Assembly (NCBI GenBank): GCA_900317325.1 | Contig: ONGE01000013.1 | Location: 28,136 to 92,135 of the forward strand | DNA length: 64,000 nt | Origin: an uncultured Prevotellaceae bacterium | GTDB lineage: Bacteria; Bacteroidota; Bacteroidia; Bacteroidales; Muribaculaceae | Direction of reading: 5' to 3' | In this document: positions 63,101-64,000 of the stretch, piece by piece | Numbering within the stretch: position 1 is the first letter of the stretch | Layout of the letters: the number at the start of each line of letters is the position of its first letter | The notes under the pieces: generated by a model | Databases searched by the model: none | Told to the model about the DNA's origin: nothing | The model's input: only the letters and a program-made list of their open reading frames with translations | Translations under genes and position numbers: made by a program

Positions 63101-63375
63101 CGTTCAGGATTCCCGTGGGCAAGTACAACCTGACGCTGTACTTGAGCCAGGGCATCCTCGTGGTCGAGAAGTGGACCGAGCCCGTTGTGTCGCGTGGCGA
63201 CGTGAACGCCGACGGTGTTGTCAACGTGAGCGATGTGACTCTTCTCATCAATGCCGTGTTGAAGACCGATGTGACCGGTATCAATGTGATGAATGCCGAT
63301 TGTGACAACAACGGCTCACTGACGATTACCGACGTGACCCTCCTCATCAATTACGTATTGACTGAAGCCTGGTAA
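60154..63375 (+). CDS. Secreted multimodular GH13 alpha-amylase
   Basis: 1073 residues; cleaves alpha-1,4 bonds of starch outside the cytoplasm. Signal peptide (about 1-22). Two N-terminal SusE/F-like starch-binding modules (about 23-135 and 148-270); the first closely matches the 5146 protein. GH13 barrel (about 280-640) with DMVINH (H379), nucleophile D471 (GFRYDMCKGY), acid/base E496 (FSVGEYWD) and D566 (FVDNHDTG). A chitobiase-C-like domain (YTTDGSEPTTAS, about 690-765), a CBM26-like starch-binding module (about 780-866), a third SusE/F-like module (about 896-1007) and two dockerin-like loops (GDVNADGVVNVSDVTLLIN and a second copy) follow. No susC/susD or regulator is next to it, so it stands alone rather than in a typical utilisation locus. 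Confidence 0.92.
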   Translation: MKKTFTFILSLVVSLMALQASAAMYIVGDGPFGGWNPAGGVTMTGKADGTYSYTATISGKVYFVFADQRSSSSDDWDTFNNNYRYGPNGGDQAVATNGIWISTQKSAAGAYYFTGNGSQYVFTFDTINKRFWVSGDGGALNPVTGHLFILGEAQGNSWDASVGVEMNTTDGNVFTSQVTFNGEWAEEDANVSYFSFTTKLGQNSDDWDEIMPYRLTPVSDGNFWVTSATLGQTIPLNQLGENVDVAFRIPAGTYTITVNVSSRTCVITRDSGGGPVAGKGWPAMYGGVMLQGFYWDSFKATRWDSFTEQAQDLCQYFDVVWVPNSGSVDASGTAQSMGYMPVYWLKHNSCFGTENQLRDMISTFHNHNTSVIMDMVINHKSGKSGWVDFADETVTGPVTGEEYSMTWSLADICRNDECSGAGYSPTGAYDEGENFDGSRDLDHTSANVQKNVKTYQKYVIEELGYDGFRYDMCKGYAGYYVGLYNKACEPTFSVGEYWDGNAETLRWWLNETKQDDRIQTAVFDFALKYPMQSAFAAGNWSALNDKGLAADPNYQRYSVTFVDNHDTGQNTNYDCLKTNIMPANAFILAMPGTPCIFYKHYIAYTDEINNCIKARRAAGVHNQSAILTQQESSGGYILETQGTRGNLYVQVGGAVFNGAPSGYTLVQGGNGYNMYISNGIDWQHVGKDGSILGYPVVNKPAGNYVGSVTLSVAPSKSNTVLVYTTDGSEPTTASATITASTSLTFNENTTLKVGVLNGDQVENVEHYIYTITNTPTTGINVYIKSSMSNAHIWAWTDEGSLTGATWPGKAISSLDKVTVNDIEWYCLHADADELSLIFNNGQSGFENQTSDITVTRDAFFIYPNSDMTGLNYTAADTYLDVTEKYAGAGASSYEKVYVLGNINAASWSPSNGYEMTTTNGEKYTATIDFVDPYGGYSYFSFTTALGNSWDEIAAYRFGATSNNFLINEARLGTNLTVVPGQNPFRIPVGKYNLTLYLSQGILVVEKWTEPVVSRGDVNADGVVNVSDVTLLINAVLKTDVTGINVMNADCDNNGSLTITDVTLLINYVLTEAW

Positions 63376-63404
63376 TACAGTAATAATTCAAGTAATTACA
63401 GTGT

Positions 63405-63434
63405 GCGGGTGAGCCACAAGGCTCACCCGCTTTA
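63405..63434 (+). terminator. Intrinsic terminator after the amylase gene
   Basis: Perfect 11-bp stem GCGGGTGAGCC/GGCTCACCCGC around ACAA, followed by TTTATT. Confidence 0.85.
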
Positions 63435-63440
63435 TTATTC

Positions 63441-63548
63441 CTGTGGAGAAGTGTGATCTGTCCCTTTCAGCCATCTGATTGCAGCTGTGGGCTATGCCGA
63501 CCCTGAGCAGTCGCATGCTCGGCTGTGCATGATATGTTTTCTCCACAG
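63441..63548. repeat. Structured region closed by a 10-bp inverted repeat
   Basis: CTGTGGAGAA (63441-63450) and TTCTCCACAG (63539-63548) are exact reverse complements 88 bases apart. Inside, GAGCA/TGCTC (63505-63509, 63516-63520) and GCCGA/TCGGC (63496-63500, 63519-63523) can pair, as alternatives. Could be a structured RNA on either strand; no known family is recognised. Confidence 0.4.
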
Positions 63549-63593
63549 CAAATATCGACAGAGGCCCTATCGGCCCAACTGCACACTATAGCA

Positions 63594-63631
63594 AAAAAAT
63601 TGAGACGCAAAATCTTGCGTCTCAATTTTTT
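63594..63631. terminator. Bidirectional intrinsic terminator
   Basis: Perfect 17-bp stem (63594-63610 with 63615-63631) with A and T runs at both ends, so it can end the minus-strand gene at 63660 and any read-through from the amylase side. It shares the GAGACGCAA/TTGCGTCTC core with 57240-57275. Confidence 0.85.
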
Positions 63632-63659
63632 AGTTGTCAATTAGCTGATAGCTAACAGT

Positions 63660-64000
63660 TTACTTGATAACCTTAGTGGCAATGGTGGTGCCGTCGGTGT
63701 AGGTAATGATCATGATGGTCAGACCATTAGCCTCCTGCATCTCCTGACCGGCAGCGTTGAAGTAGCGTACGCCAGCAACGGTCTTGCTACCCATGAGCTC
63801 ATCAAGCTCGGTGTAGGTACCGCGAGAGATCTGCATGTACATCTTGCCGGTCTCGGGATCGATAACGATACCGATTACATAGTTGCGGCCAACAGGAATG
63901 TTCCACATGTTCTCGTTCTCGTTCAGCGGGTTCTGGTTAGCATCGCCGTAAACGGGAATCATGTTCTCCTCGAGTGCACCGTAGCGAACACCGTCAACCA
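63660..64000 (-). CDS. C-terminal end of a secreted protein with sorting-type tail (5' end outside window)
   Basis: 113 complete codons are visible before the stop; the frame stays open to base 64000, so the gene begins beyond the window. The fragment reads VDGVRYGALEENMIPVYGD, then IPVGRNYVIGIVIDPETGKMYMQ, and ends with VAGVRYFNAAGQEMQEANG ... ATKVIK. That tail matches the 55347 protein almost residue for residue and is of the T9SS/Por-secretion type. Function of the missing part is unknown. Confidence 0.8.
   Translation of the reverse strand, partial: VDGVRYGALEENMIPVYGDANQNPLNENENMWNIPVGRNYVIGIVIDPETGKMYMQISRGTYTELDELMGSKTVAGVRYFNAAGQEMQEANGLTIMIITYTDGTTIATKVIK

Noticed and set aside
60154-63375. 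Starch utilisation (Sus) locus
   Set aside because: The amylase has no susC, susD or regulator next to it; neighbours are a phosphatase and an unrelated secreted protein.
63441-63548. Signal recognition particle RNA or 6S RNA
   Set aside because: Size is near that of SRP RNA, but the conserved SRP tetraloop and binding motif are absent and no 6S bubble is seen.

Overview
The window comes from a Bacteroidota chromosome, most likely a gut Bacteroidales of the Muribaculaceae/Prevotellaceae kind (inference). The signs are: promoter boxes of the form TAnnTTTG in front of most isolated genes, almost no Shine-Dalgarno sequences, BspA-type leucine-rich-repeat proteins, T9SS-like C-terminal domains, TamL, AmpG and MurQ of Bacteroidales type, and a GC-rich coding style interrupted by AT-rich islands. 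No rRNA, tRNA, CRISPR array, transposase or integrase was found.

Layout. 1-4778: the end of a complex I operon (nuoL, truncated by the window edge, then nuoM and nuoN). 5146-12833: two large secreted leucine-rich-repeat proteins with dockerin-like calcium loops. The first also carries a starch-binding-like N-terminal module and a formylglycine-generating-enzyme-like domain. 13063-37192: a long run of plus-strand genes that reads as an extended peptidoglycan breakdown and recycling locus. It holds two classical zinc amidases, a beta-propeller protein, a third amidase-fold protein, two BadF-type sugar kinase paralogues, an MG2/plug-domain protein, a glycosyltransferase, a DUF4922 HIT-like phosphorylase, a SpoIID-like lytic transglycosylase, AmpG, NamZ, a DUF5009 membrane protein, MurQ and an SGNH hydrolase. 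An Hsp20 gene and an AT-rich GxxExxY cassette with inverted-repeat flanks interrupt the run.

37532-44388: an AT-rich surface polysaccharide cluster (flippase, pyruvyltransferase-like protein, degenerate PP-loop-like protein, three transferase-type proteins). 44389-44876 is non-coding and holds two terminators, a direct repeat and a candidate small RNA. 44877-55111: housekeeping and envelope genes (thioredoxin-like DUF5106 protein, DoxX-like protein, mnmA, bifunctional nuclease, NupG-type nucleoside transporter, rsmE, kdsA, TPR protein, tamL). 55347-57203: a secreted choice-of-anchor/fibronectin protein. 57415-59801 (minus strand): a HAD phosphatase followed by an AspT/YidE-type transporter. 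60154-63375: a multimodular secreted GH13 alpha-amylase. 63660-64000 (minus strand): the end of another secreted protein that shares its C-terminus and terminator core with the 55347 gene.

How the genes fit together (inference from known families): secreted amidases and NamZ would release peptides and MurNAc from peptidoglycan. AmpG and the DUF5009 protein would bring muropeptides or MurNAc into the cell. The kinase and MurQ would convert MurNAc to GlcNAc-6-phosphate and D-lactate. Three consecutive proteins in this locus (tandem GT-A glycosyltransferase, DUF4922 phosphorylase-like protein, SpoIID-like protein) lack export signals, and their role in a cytoplasmic step is not one I can name. 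They are the best candidate here for an undescribed biochemical subsystem.
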